Shown one piece after another: positions 21,105 through 29,607 of a DNA stretch of 34,025 nt (position 1 is its first letter; every line of letters starts with the position of its first letter). The stretch covers positions 1-34,025 of the forward strand of contig JAODGR010000080.1 in the NCBI GenBank assembly GCA_025464275.1. The letters run 5' to 3'. The position numbers and the translations under genes were made by a program. This DNA is from Methanosarcinales archaeon. Its GTDB lineage: Archaea; Halobacteriota; Syntropharchaeia; Alkanophagales; Methanospirareceae. Below the pieces are notes generated by a model. It ran no database searches, had not been told where the DNA came from, and was given only the letters and a program-made list of their open reading frames with translations.

Positions 21105-22088
21105 TCATCCCTTCATCTTCTCTTCTATCACACAAGTGAACTCCTCGGGGTCTCTTATCCTCTTCAACTCCTCCTTCTCCATCAGTACGGTGTGGTCTAC
21201 CTGGACCTGCTTGACATTACCGTTGACCACGAAGACCGAATGAGTCTTCGTCACCGTGGATAGACTGCTGAGAATCCTCGCCCTCTTTATCAGTTGACGT
21301 GTGTATTTACTTATCCCAGTGAGAATACGCACACTCTTGCTTCCTTCTCTCGAACTCGTCTGCAGGAGTGAAACGGCATTGAAAGGTGCATGCGCGGTTG
21401 TGAAGATCTCAAAGCCTATCTCCTCCATCTTACCCAGTATGTACCGCTCAAGGCTCGAAGTTGCATCCTCTATCCCGGGTTCTGTCATCTCGGGAGATAA
21501 AGATTCCTCCAGCTCCTCTGCCTGTGTTATGAACTCCAGCGGCTCTATCAATGAGGTACCCAGAATCTCCTCCAGCTTCAATGCTATCTCGATGGTGGTG
21601 CTCACTCTCCCCTCCTCGTACTTGCTCACACTCCGCCTGGAAACGCCCAGTGAGGAGGCGATATCACCGAGTGAGAGGCTCTTCTTCTCACGCGCTATCC
21701 GTATCAGCTCCCCATTCAGGTTCACGTATAAGCCACCGGTTGCTGAATATACATAGGGGTGCATTCCGGTGATGAAGTAATTGTAGAGTGTATTCGTGTT
21801 TATGGCTGGTATCCCGTATCTGTGATAGATGACATCGTCTTCCATGAACGAACTGCCCCTTCTCACACCCACAACGATGGGTGAGGCGAGTAATGAGAAT
21901 GCAGCACGCTTCAGACTCCTCGCTATCTCCTCGTCCAGCCCGTCTATATTGTACAGCGCCTTCACCAGCAGGATTAAGTCCCCACTCCGGGCTGCAAGGT
22001 CAAAGCTCCTTGCACTGCATCTCCGGGATACGATGAAACCCGCCTCCTTCAGTATCTCGGTTATCCGCGTCAGTAATTCGTTCTTCAT
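21105..22088 (-). CDS. Archaeal HTH transcriptional regulator (COG1395-like)
   Basis: A 327-residue protein matching the archaeal predicted regulator family typified by MJ0164-like proteins. The N-terminal part (1-110) resembles a nuclease-like or restriction-endonuclease-like alpha/beta domain (SFDLAARSGDLILLVKAL has the feel of a D-x-x-A-x-x-G-x-x-L-x-x-VK fold). A Cro/cI-type helix-turn-helix covers about 127-178 (LSLGDIASSLGVSRRSVSKYEEGR). The C-terminal part repeats a fold similar to the N-terminal one (IGFEIFTTAHAPFNAV, KSVRILTGI). The target is unknown. It lies 9 nt downstream of proC. Confidence 0.82.
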   Translation of the reverse strand: MKNELLTRITEILKEAGFIVSRRCSARSFDLAARSGDLILLVKALYNIDGLDEEIARSLKRAAFSLLASPIVVGVRRGSSFMEDDVIYHRYGIPAINTNTLYNYFITGMHPYVYSATGGLYVNLNGELIRIAREKKSLSLGDIASSLGVSRRSVSKYEEGRVSTTIEIALKLEEILGTSLIEPLEFITQAEELEESLSPEMTEPGIEDATSSLERYILGKMEEIGFEIFTTAHAPFNAVSLLQTSSREGSKSVRILTGISKYTRQLIKRARILSSLSTVTKTHSVFVVNGNVKQVQVDHTVLMEKEELKRIRDPEEFTCVIEEKMKG

Positions 22089-22097
22089 CTCTCCTGC

Positions 22098-22922
22098 TCA
22101 TCCCATCTCTCTACTCCGTCTCGTCGCTTCTATCACCGCATCCATCATCGCTGCTCTCACCGCTCGCGACTCCATCGTATGCAAGCCCCTTATCGTGGTG
22201 CCACCCGGTGACGCGGTCATCGCCTTTATAGTGGCGGGGCTCTCACCTGCGAGAATCAGTCGTGCCGCACCAAGTGCGGTCTTTGCTGCGATGGTGAGTG
22301 CGGAATCTCGTGGCAAACCTTCATACACGCCCGCATCTGCCATGGCATCTATCACCTCGGCGAAGAATGCTATGCCACTGCCACTGAGTCCTGTTATCAC
22401 ATCCATCTCCTTCTCGTCCACGTGGTAAACCGAGCCAATAGCACTCATAATCTCAGCTGCGAGCTCTTCATCCTCTGATACTGCGTTACTGCCGCTGCAT
22501 AGTGCCGAGACGGATTCACCCACCCTCGCCCCTATATTTGGCATGGCTCTTATCACCCTCACTCTCCGCCCTGAGCCTGAGTCGGCGAGGTATCGCTCCA
22601 ACTCGCCCGTAGACACGCCCGCAGCCACGGATATCAGTAGCTTGTCCTCCATGAACGGCGCTATCGCTCCCAGAACCCCGCTCACATCCCTGGGTTTAAC
22701 TGCCAGAATCAGTATCTCCGACTTCTTCGCCAGCTCCTCGTTGCTGCTGCATATCTCCACCCTCGGATTCGCCGCAAATGCACTGAGACTCTCACGTCTC
22801 ACGTCTGCTATCAAAAACTGAGCGTCTTCGATCTCGCTCAGTAGACCACGGAGAATGGAAGAGCCTATATTGCCAATGCCTATGATTCCTATCCTCTTAC
22901 CCTCTATCTTCGCCCTGCTCAT
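22098..22922 (-). CDS. proC: Pyrroline-5-carboxylate reductase
   Basis: NAD(P)H-dependent last step of proline synthesis. Rossmann motif IGIIGIGNIGSSI (residues 11-23), the LAVKPRDV strand of the NADP pocket, and the C-terminal dimerisation domain with TGLSGSGIAFFAEVIDAMADAGVYEGLPRD and SPGGTTIRGLHTME-type residues are intact. Length (274) is standard. It begins in a 4-bp ATGA overlap with the Lsm gene. proA and proB are not in this window, so the source of pyrroline-5-carboxylate is not shown. Confidence 0.96.
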   Translation of the reverse strand: MSRAKIEGKRIGIIGIGNIGSSILRGLLSEIEDAQFLIADVRRESLSAFAANPRVEICSSNEELAKKSEILILAVKPRDVSGVLGAIAPFMEDKLLISVAAGVSTGELERYLADSGSGRRVRVIRAMPNIGARVGESVSALCSGSNAVSEDEELAAEIMSAIGSVYHVDEKEMDVITGLSGSGIAFFAEVIDAMADAGVYEGLPRDSALTIAAKTALGAARLILAGESPATIKAMTASPGGTTIRGLHTMESRAVRAAMMDAVIEATRRSREMG

Positions 22923-23143
22923 TCCTTCATGGGGTTTATAAGCACCACGTTGTTACCTCGTACCACAACAGAGCCGAGCAGTCGCTTCCTCTCACCATCC
23001 TGGAGCTCGTTCACTGCACTCAGGTATAAATTCAGGTAGTCATCCACGCTTCTCAGAACCCCCTCCAGCACACTCTTCTCACCCTTCATCTCTACATGTA
23101 CCTTCTTCCCTATCATACCCTGAACCCTTTTACTGGGGAACAT
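22919..23143 (-). CDS. Sm-like (Lsm) RNA-binding protein
   Basis: A 74-residue archaeal Sm protein that would form a heptameric ring binding U-rich RNA. The Sm1 motif is VEMKGEKSVLEGVLRSVDDYLNLYL and Sm2 is GSVVVRGNNVVLI, with the N and D of DYLNLYL at the usual RNA-contact positions. It leads the cluster with proC. GAGGTGGAGC precedes the ATG, and a TATA-like TTTTAAATAAGG lies about 40 nt upstream. Confidence 0.93.
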   Translation of the reverse strand: MFPSKRVQGMIGKKVHVEMKGEKSVLEGVLRSVDDYLNLYLSAVNELQDGERKRLLGSVVVRGNNVVLINPMKE

Positions 23144-23177
23144 GCTCCACCTCTACCATTTCTAAATTTCTATTTCC

Positions 23178-23192
23178 CTTATTTAAAAGAAA
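23178..23192. promoter_or_regulatory. Divergent AT-rich promoter (Lsm / pyrC)
   Basis: CTTATTTAAAAG is nearly palindromic and resembles a TATA element read either way. It lies about 40 nt before the Lsm ATG and about 55 nt before the pyrC ATG, in a 98-bp divergent gap. Confidence 0.45.
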
Positions 23193-23241
23193 AGGGGAAG
23201 GGAAAGGGAGGGAAGGAGAGGACCGGGAGATGAGATCATGA

Positions 23242-24573
23242 ATGATGCGTCATGAGCTGGTGGTGGAGGGGAGGGTGGTGAATCCATGGGCGGTACATGA
23301 TACTGCCCAGATAGGGATAGACGGAGGGTTAATAACCGAGATAAAGAAGCAGGGTTTACAGGGCGAGAGGATGATAGAATTACCGGTTAAATGCCTGATT
23401 TTCCCCGGCTTCATCGACCTCCATGCGCATCTCAGGGAGGACAGCAGCGGTGGGTGGAACTATAAAGAGGACTTCAGGTCTGGCTCCGCAGCCGCACTCC
23501 ATGGCGGCGTTACCACCCTGGTGGATATGCCAAATACACCACTGCCAGGGGTGAATGCGGAACGATTGAGGTTGAAGAAGGAGCTTGCTCGCTCGAAATC
23601 CGAGCTTGATATCTTCTTCTACGGCGCTATTACCGGTACCAACATTGAGCATGTGGCTGATATGAGTAAAGAGGCGATAGGTTACAAGCTCTTCCTTGCT
23701 GACGGGCTATCATTGCATGAGTCGGAGCTACCGGAGGCATTCAGAGCAATTGAAGCTACCTCAAGACCCGCTGTGGTGCATTGTGAGGACCAGGAGCTGA
23801 TAGAAGAGCGTAGAGCCGAGTTGGAAGTGGTGGGGCTGAAGGCAGCGGGGGATGAGGACCTCCATTCCTGGCTCCGACCTCCACAGGCTGAACTGGCTGC
23901 GGTAAAAAAGGTTCTGAACTCCTATGGCATGAGCGATAGGCACAGGCTCAGGATTGACATCGCCCATATCTCGGTTTATGACTCACTGGTGCTGATAAGG
24001 TGCGCGGGTGGAAGTGCAGCTGGGGTTCACTGTGAGGTGACACCACACCATCTCTTCTTCAACAGGGAAGACCTGAGCGAGAGGAAGGGTTTTTTAAAGA
24101 CGAACCCGCCATTAAGAGGTGAAACAGACAGGTGTCAATTGCTGGATGCATTTAAAAGGGGCGAGATAGACTTCCTTGTGAGTGACCATGCCCCGCACAC
24201 GGTGGAGGAGAAGGCACTCGACCTCCCTGATGCCCCCGCCGGCGTTCCCAATCTCGATACCTTCGGCAACTTCGTTGCATGGCTCATATTCTCCCGCGGG
24301 GTCAATCCAGCACTTGTATCGAGGGTATGCGCGTATAATCCCGCGAAGTTCCTCGGGCTACGGGATAGGGGGAGCATAGAGGTGGGTAAGCGAGCGAACC
24401 TGACAATATTAGAGCATAGAAGTGTGAAGGTCTCCTCTGAGCAGTTGAAGACGAAATGTGGCTGGTCACCCTTTGAAGGCTTTGAATTCCCCGGTACAGT
24501 CAGGTATACGGTCGTCAATGGAGAGCCATTCTCCTTCACGGGCGGCGTCACAGCAACTTCAGATGCCCCGTGA
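23242..24573 (+). CDS. pyrC: Dihydroorotase
   Basis: An amidohydrolase-fold enzyme closing carbamoyl-aspartate to dihydroorotate in pyrimidine synthesis. Metal ligands are all present: DLHAHLRE (His61, His63), the carboxylated lysine in IGYKLFLAD (Lys149), VVHCED (His180), DIAHIS (His242) and SDHAPH (Asp315). NTPPLPGVN-like MPNTPLPGV and the C-terminal AYNPAKFLGL/GSIEVGKRANLTI are also typical. Length 443 fits class I enzymes. Two ATGs stand in tandem (23242, 23245). Its end overlaps pth2 by 26 bp, tail to tail. Confidence 0.96.
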   Translation: MMRHELVVEGRVVNPWAVHDTAQIGIDGGLITEIKKQGLQGERMIELPVKCLIFPGFIDLHAHLREDSSGGWNYKEDFRSGSAAALHGGVTTLVDMPNTPLPGVNAERLRLKKELARSKSELDIFFYGAITGTNIEHVADMSKEAIGYKLFLADGLSLHESELPEAFRAIEATSRPAVVHCEDQELIEERRAELEVVGLKAAGDEDLHSWLRPPQAELAAVKKVLNSYGMSDRHRLRIDIAHISVYDSLVLIRCAGGSAAGVHCEVTPHHLFFNREDLSERKGFLKTNPPLRGETDRCQLLDAFKRGEIDFLVSDHAPHTVEEKALDLPDAPAGVPNLDTFGNFVAWLIFSRGVNPALVSRVCAYNPAKFLGLRDRGSIEVGKRANLTILEHRSVKVSSEQLKTKCGWSPFEGFEFPGTVRYTVVNGEPFSFTGGVTATSDAP

Positions 24574-24916
24574 CTCTGTCCACCGCTTCGGCACTTGCGG
24601 GTCCTATCCCGAGCGCGGTCACCGTTCCCGGGGGGACTTCGGTCAGCCCGGCATCTTCCACAACAGCGCATGGCAATCCGAGCATCTCCGCCTTTTCTCT
24701 CAGTTCTTTCAGTTCCTCAAGGCTGTTCACCTTCAGTACCACCTTCTTCTGACCCTGCCCCTTCCATCTCTCCCTGTCACGTCTCGAGGCGAGTTCGTAG
24801 CCCAGTATGGAGGCATGAGCAGCCTGTACAGCTATTTTACCCTTCGTGAGCTTTAAATCCGCCCTGATGACTATGCACTGCTTATACTCCTTCGCCGGTT
24901 CCGATTCTGATTCCAT
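24548..24916 (-). CDS. pth2: Peptidyl-tRNA hydrolase, archaeal/eukaryotic type
   Basis: Pth2 frees peptidyl-tRNAs that drop off the ribosome. The 122 residues carry the family pattern: KQCIVIRADLKLTKGKIAVQAAHASI (with the catalytic-site K, G-K and H), WKGQGQKKVVLKV, and the late LTEVPPGTVTALGIGP with TGHLKLL at the end. The first about 8 residues vary and are dispensable. A TATA-like GATAAATATAACG lies 20-30 nt upstream of the ATG, so the mRNA is probably leaderless or nearly so. Confidence 0.95.
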   Translation of the reverse strand: MESESEPAKEYKQCIVIRADLKLTKGKIAVQAAHASILGYELASRRDRERWKGQGQKKVVLKVNSLEELKELREKAEMLGLPCAVVEDAGLTEVPPGTVTALGIGPASAEAVDRVTGHLKLL

Positions 24917-25048
24917 ATGGTCTGGATATGGACGTTATATTTATCTTACCCTTATCCGGGGTTTATTTTTTTATGGGTGAGGGGGATGGCGAGGGGGAGT
25001 GGAGTAGAAACAAAACATATTTATATTATTTCATGATGTATAGAAAGT

Positions 25049-25059
25049 TTTATATACCC
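25049..25059 (+). promoter_or_regulatory. TATA box of ftsZ
   Basis: GTTTTATATACCC is a strong archaeal TATA match about 35 nt before the ftsZ ATG at 25091, giving a leader of only a few nucleotides. GGTG and AAGAAG lie in the leader but do not form a good ribosome site. The same GTTTTATATACC string precedes the DUF5658-like gene at 8663. Confidence 0.6.
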
Positions 25060-25090
25060 ACCCCTTCCTTAGAATTTCTGGTGAAGAAGA

Positions 25091-26206
25091 ATGAAAGGGG
25101 ATATAGTAGAATATATGCCCATGCGTGAGGCAGAGACAGGGGATGACGAATTGTTCGGCGTGCCGAAGCTCGCCATCGTGGGCGTCGGTGGTGCAGGGAA
25201 CAATTCAATGAACAGATTGGAGCTGCTTGGTGGTCTGGAAGGTGTGGATAGGATAGCCATAAATACAGACAAGCTGCATCTGGACACGATAAAGTGCGAG
25301 AAGAAGCTCCTGATCGGGAAGTCCCTCACACACGGACTGGGAGCTGGTGGCTCGCCGGAGGTGGGGAGGAAAGCAGCAGAGATGGACAAGGAGAAGCTGA
25401 GAGAGCTGGTAACCGGCAAGAACTTCGTGTTCCTGACCGCAGGAATGGGTGGAGGGACAGGCACGGGTGCTTCACCCGTAGTTGCTGAGATAGCGAGGGA
25501 GGAGGGAGCAATTGTGGTTGCTATGGTCTCTTTCCCGTTCGCTGCGGAGCGGAGGAGGAGGATGAGAGCAGCAGAGGGGATAGAAGAGCTGAGGAAGTCA
25601 ACGGATACCGTTATCGTGCTGGAGAACGACAAGTTGCTGGAGCATGCGGGTGATAAGCCGGTGAACGAGGCATTTAAGGTGATGGACATGCTCATCGCCA
25701 CCACGATCCAGGGGATTACAGAGACGATAACGAAACCCTCGCTCGTTAACCTCGACTTCGCCGACCTGACCGCGGTGATGGCTGAGGGTGGTGTTGCAGT
25801 GATGCTCGTAGGCGAGACTACGAAATCAGATAACAAGCCAGAGGCAGTCGTTGCTGATGCACTCAGTCACCCGCTGCTGGAAGCGGACTACCAGGGTGCG
25901 AAAGGTGCTCTTATCCATATAACCGGTGGTGAGGACCTGCAGCTGAAAGAGACGAACGATATCGTGGAGCTGCTCACATACGACCTGAATCCAGATGCGA
26001 ATGTGATATGGGGTGCGCGCATAAATGAGGATTTCGATGGTAGAGTGAGAGTAACAGCGATATTGACCGGAGTGGAGCCGAAATGGGTGTTTGGCGGGAA
26101 GTACAGCCAGAAGGATGTGAATACCAGCGCTTCGGCGCGGGGCAGGACCAGGAACGGGAACGGGAACAGGATCGAGAGCCTTATACCCATCATCGGGAGT
26201 AACTGA
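25091..26206 (+). CDS. ftsZ: Cell division protein FtsZ
   Basis: A tubulin-like GTPase forming the division ring (371 residues). The signature loop AGMGGGTGTGASP lies at residues 117-129, VGVGGAGNN (30-38) is the T1 loop, and the T7 catalytic loop is VNLDFADLTAVM (219-230) with Asp222 and Asp225. Clear FtsZ rather than CetZ features (NLDFADL) are seen. Many euryarchaea have two FtsZ paralogues; which one this is cannot be settled by eye. The C-terminal tail is basic and Asn/Gly/Arg-rich and ends in IESLIPIIGSN, a possible partner-binding peptide. Confidence 0.96.
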   Translation: MKGDIVEYMPMREAETGDDELFGVPKLAIVGVGGAGNNSMNRLELLGGLEGVDRIAINTDKLHLDTIKCEKKLLIGKSLTHGLGAGGSPEVGRKAAEMDKEKLRELVTGKNFVFLTAGMGGGTGTGASPVVAEIAREEGAIVVAMVSFPFAAERRRRMRAAEGIEELRKSTDTVIVLENDKLLEHAGDKPVNEAFKVMDMLIATTIQGITETITKPSLVNLDFADLTAVMAEGGVAVMLVGETTKSDNKPEAVVADALSHPLLEADYQGAKGALIHITGGEDLQLKETNDIVELLTYDLNPDANVIWGARINEDFDGRVRVTAILTGVEPKWVFGGKYSQKDVNTSASARGRTRNGNGNRIESLIPIIGSN

Positions 26207-26271
26207 GGGGACCACCACTTTATTTCCCCCTCACCCCTCCCGCTCCGCTCCACTCCACTCTTTCTCTTCCT

Positions 26272-26290
26272 CTTTTTTTTATTTATGCTC
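26272..26290 (+). promoter_or_regulatory. ftsZ T-run terminator and rnpB TATA region
   Basis: A run of eight T (26273-26280) follows a pyrimidine-rich stretch after ftsZ and could end its transcription, as archaeal U-rich terminators do. The same place reads TTTATTTATG, centred about 27 nt before the RNase P RNA 5' end, so terminator and TATA box appear to overlap. Confidence 0.45.
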
Positions 26291-26309
26291 CAGGAGCTTA
26301 TTCATTAAT

Positions 26310-26593
26310 AGGAGGAGAGAGGAAGGGCAGCTGCCGGTCTTCGCTTCGAAGGCTGAGGAAAGTCCCCCCACCATAAAAACACGAATGCCGAGAGGGCATA
26401 AGGCGAGAGTCTTGGCTCTGGTATAGAAACGATACCGCGCCATACCTACATGCGATGATTCCGTGAGGATGAGGTCGTATGGTGGCGGATGGAACGACCA
26501 ACCTCGTGGGTGCAAGCCCGTATCCCGTTAAGGGATGGGCGCATAGATAAATGCTGCGGAAACAGAAGGGGGCTTACTCTCCTCACTCCTCCT
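26310..26593 (+). ncRNA. rnpB: RNase P RNA (archaeal type A)
   Basis: The catalytic RNA that removes tRNA 5' leaders, about 284 nt. The universal CR-I GAGGAAAGTCC is at 26355-26365, and its P4 partner in CR-V (ACAGAAGGGGGCTTAC) starts at 26562. GGTGCAAGCCCG and GGATGGAACGACC represent the specificity-domain and P7-P11 core. P1 is formed by AGGAGGAG (26310-26317) with CTCCTCCT (26586-26593), extended by GAGGA/TCCTC, which sets both ends. An open frame within it is a shadow. A lhr start codon lies 49 nt downstream on the same strand. Confidence 0.95.
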
Positions 26594-26642
26594 AAAAAAT
26601 CACCTCCTTCACGCTACACAGCAGACAACAGACAACAGAGAT

Positions 26643-29573
26643 ATGGTATACAATCAGGGAGTTTTTTCCCTATTCTCCATCCCCATTCAGCGAGCCCTTG
26701 CAGATAAGGGCTTTCTTACACCCACGGAGGCGCAGGTAAAGGCTATACCGCCGATAATGGCGGGTAGAAATGTATTATTGATAGCACCCACCGCGAGCGG
26801 GAAGACGGAAGCCGCGTTTTTACCCGTTGCTGATGCGTTGATTCGCGCTCGAGATGGAGCACAGGCACCCCTGCCCGGGATAAAAGCGCTCTACATAACA
26901 CCGCTGAAAGCATTGAACAGGGATATGCTCTTGCGACTCCAGTGGTGGTGTAAACGGGTTGACCTGCGACTCGGTGTGCGCCATGGCGATACCGCACCGA
27001 GGGAGAGGGAAGCACAGGCGATGGTACCGCCCGATATACTGATTACCACACCGGAGACCTTACAGGCGCTACTGCCAGGGCGGATAATGCGTAAGCATCT
27101 CGCTTCGGTCAGGTGGGTGATTGTGGATGAGGTGCACGAGCTGGCATGCGATAAGCGTGGCTCGCAGCTGGCACTGGCGCTGGAACGGCTCCGGTATATA
27201 AAGGGTGGGGATTTCCAGCTCATCGGCTTATCTGCCACCATAGGCTCTCCGGAGCGAGTGGCGAAGTTCCTCGTCGGCTCTGAGCGCGATTGTGAGGTGG
27301 TCAATGTCCCGGTATCGCGGTCTATGCAGATTGAGGTCTATTACCCGGTAGCCAGGGGAGAGGATTACGAGCTCGCAAAGGAGCTATATACATATCCCGA
27401 AGTCGCGGCTCGATTACGGGTGATGAGGGAGCTGATAGAGGAGCATAAATCCACACTGGTATTCACCAATACCCGCTCCCTGGCTGAAATACTGGGTAGC
27501 AGGTTCCGTGTCTGGGACCTTAACTTCCCGGTTGGACTCCATCATGGCTCATTATCCAGATTTTCACGTGTCAATGCCGAGCGAGGGATAAAAGAGGGTA
27601 AACTACACGGTATCATCTGCACGAGCTCCCTGGAGCTGGGGATAGACGTTGGGCGGCTGGATTTCGTCATCCAGTACAACTCGCCACGACAGGTGACGAG
27701 GCTATTGCAGCGTGTGGGGAGGAGCGGGCACAGGATTGGGGGTACTGCATCGGGAGCGATAATAGTTCAGGATTCTGATGATGCACTTGAGGCACTGGTG
27801 ATTGCGCGCAGGGCATTTGCGGAAGAGCTGGAACCTGCGGAGATACCGGAGAAACCCCTTGATGTACTGGCGCATCAAATAGCCGGTCTGCTCATGATAA
27901 AGCGGAGATGGAGTTTTGAAGAGGCTCTGAGCCTGATAAGGAGAGCGTACCCGTACAGGGAGCTGGAGGAGCACGAGCTGGTATCGGTATTGCAGTACAT
28001 GCATTCCAGGATACCCAGGCTCGTATGGTTCTCTGCAGCGGATAGGGTATTCCTGCGCCCACAGCGGATACAGCCACTCTACACCTATTATTTCGAGCAT
28101 CTCTCCATGATCCCGGAGGAGAAGCACTTCCTCGTCATCGAGGAATGCAGTGGCAACCCGGTAGGGCTCCTGGATGAGGCTTTCGTCGCTGAATACGGCG
28201 AGCCGGGGAAGAAGTTCATCGAGGGTGGGCGCGTATGGAAGATACTCCATCTCTATGGCGATAGAATATACGTGAAGGAGGAAGAAGACCCAGCAGGCTC
28301 GATACCGAGCTGGGTGGGTGAGGAGATTCCGGTGCCTTATGCCGTGGCGAACGAAGTGGGTGAGATAAGAGCCGCGGTAGCGGAGCAGCTCGGGCGAGGC
28401 AGGAGTATCGAGGCGATTGCAGAAGAGCTCAGGAGTGAAAAGGGGTATCCATGCAGTAAGGAAGTGGCTATCCGGGCGCTGGAGGAGGTGTACAGGCAGG
28501 TGGAGGGCGGCTATCCGGTGCCAACCGGGAGGCAACTCACGATTGAGCGATGTAAGGATTACATAATTGTACAGTGTGCCTTCGGTCTGCGAGTGAACAG
28601 GACACTGGGCATGTTAATCGCTACCCTCATCTCTGACAGGACAGGTACGCCCGTGGGGGTGCAGCATGACCCCTACCGGATATCGCTGAGGACAGAGTTA
28701 GAGTTAGAACCCGAGGATGTCGCGGCTATAATTCACGAATTGAGCACCTGCGCCTGCGCATGCACAGCCGGAGGTACAGGTATAGAAGAGCTGGCACTCC
28801 GTGCATTACGGAGGAGCAGGCTATTTAAAAGGCGGTTCATTCACGTGGCAAGGCGGTTTGGTGCTATTGCAAGAGATGCGTCACTGACCGACCTCGACCT
28901 TGAGAGCCTGATAGCGGGCTTTGAAGGCTCTGCGGTATTCGAGGAGGCAATCAGGGAATCGCGGGATAAAGATGTTGATATAGAGCAGACAGCGGAGGTG
29001 TTAATCCGGTTGGGTGCCGGTGAGCTGGGGATAGCGCGGCTCTGTTCCAGCAAGGAGAAGCGCGAGTGTAGCCCCATAGCGAGCATGATGGAGGTGGTGA
29101 AACGGGGCTACGAACTGATTCCACCGCAGAGGATGCACCAGGCGATCACGAGATACGTGATGGCGAGGTTACTGAATGAGGAACTGACATTTGTATGCAC
29201 ATCATGTTTCCGGTTTGTGAGAGTGAAGCGTGTAATTGATGCGAGTAAGGAGTTCGAGTTGAACTTGAAGCTAAAATGCCCGGAATGTGGCTCAACACGT
29301 ATAGGAGCAGTGAAAGCAGAAGAGGAAGAAGTGAGGAAGGAGACGAGCCGAAAAGGGGGCAGTATAATCACAGAGGCGAATCAATCGGCGGATTTAATCG
29401 CCCGTTATGGCAGAGCTGCTCTGCTCGCTCTCGCAGGTAGAGGACTCGGGGTAGGCGATGCGGGGGAGATACTGAAAGAAGGGAGCGAGGTGAACGAGCG
29501 GCTTGTAGAGCTTATAATGATGAGAGAGAAGGAGATACTGAAACAGAAGTTTTACAGAAGGAGAAGGGGCTGA
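26643..29573 (+). CDS. lhr: Lhr-type superfamily 2 DNA helicase
   Basis: A large helicase-related protein (976 residues). It has the Q-motif-like FLTPTEAQ, Walker A APTASGKT (48-55), the Walker B DEVH box (162-165), SAT (197-199), and domain-2 motifs LVFTNTRSLAE, GLHHGSLSR and QRVGRSGHRIG. The winged-helix and Lhr core domains follow, and close to the end is a zinc ribbon with C852xxC855 and C879xxC882. Archaeal Lhr helicases unwind stalled-fork and recombination intermediates. No ribosome site precedes the ATG. Its 49-nt distance from RNase P RNA, without a promoter of its own that I can see, suggests read-through transcription. Confidence 0.93.
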   Translation: MVYNQGVFSLFSIPIQRALADKGFLTPTEAQVKAIPPIMAGRNVLLIAPTASGKTEAAFLPVADALIRARDGAQAPLPGIKALYITPLKALNRDMLLRLQWWCKRVDLRLGVRHGDTAPREREAQAMVPPDILITTPETLQALLPGRIMRKHLASVRWVIVDEVHELACDKRGSQLALALERLRYIKGGDFQLIGLSATIGSPERVAKFLVGSERDCEVVNVPVSRSMQIEVYYPVARGEDYELAKELYTYPEVAARLRVMRELIEEHKSTLVFTNTRSLAEILGSRFRVWDLNFPVGLHHGSLSRFSRVNAERGIKEGKLHGIICTSSLELGIDVGRLDFVIQYNSPRQVTRLLQRVGRSGHRIGGTASGAIIVQDSDDALEALVIARRAFAEELEPAEIPEKPLDVLAHQIAGLLMIKRRWSFEEALSLIRRAYPYRELEEHELVSVLQYMHSRIPRLVWFSAADRVFLRPQRIQPLYTYYFEHLSMIPEEKHFLVIEECSGNPVGLLDEAFVAEYGEPGKKFIEGGRVWKILHLYGDRIYVKEEEDPAGSIPSWVGEEIPVPYAVANEVGEIRAAVAEQLGRGRSIEAIAEELRSEKGYPCSKEVAIRALEEVYRQVEGGYPVPTGRQLTIERCKDYIIVQCAFGLRVNRTLGMLIATLISDRTGTPVGVQHDPYRISLRTELELEPEDVAAIIHELSTCACACTAGGTGIEELALRALRRSRLFKRRFIHVARRFGAIARDASLTDLDLESLIAGFEGSAVFEEAIRESRDKDVDIEQTAEVLIRLGAGELGIARLCSSKEKRECSPIASMMEVVKRGYELIPPQRMHQAITRYVMARLLNEELTFVCTSCFRFVRVKRVIDASKEFELNLKLKCPECGSTRIGAVKAEEEEVRKETSRKGGSIITEANQSADLIARYGRAALLALAGRGLGVGDAGEILKEGSEVNERLVELIMMREKEILKQKFYRRRRG

Positions 29574-29607
29574 ATATTCCTTCTCTTTCATCCAGCCACA
29601 CGGTCAC

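Noticed and set aside
27702..28535. 277-codon minus-strand frame inside lhr
   Set aside because: It lies wholly antisense to a helicase with intact motifs, and its translation has low-complexity, Pro/Leu/Arg-rich composition with no recognisable domain.
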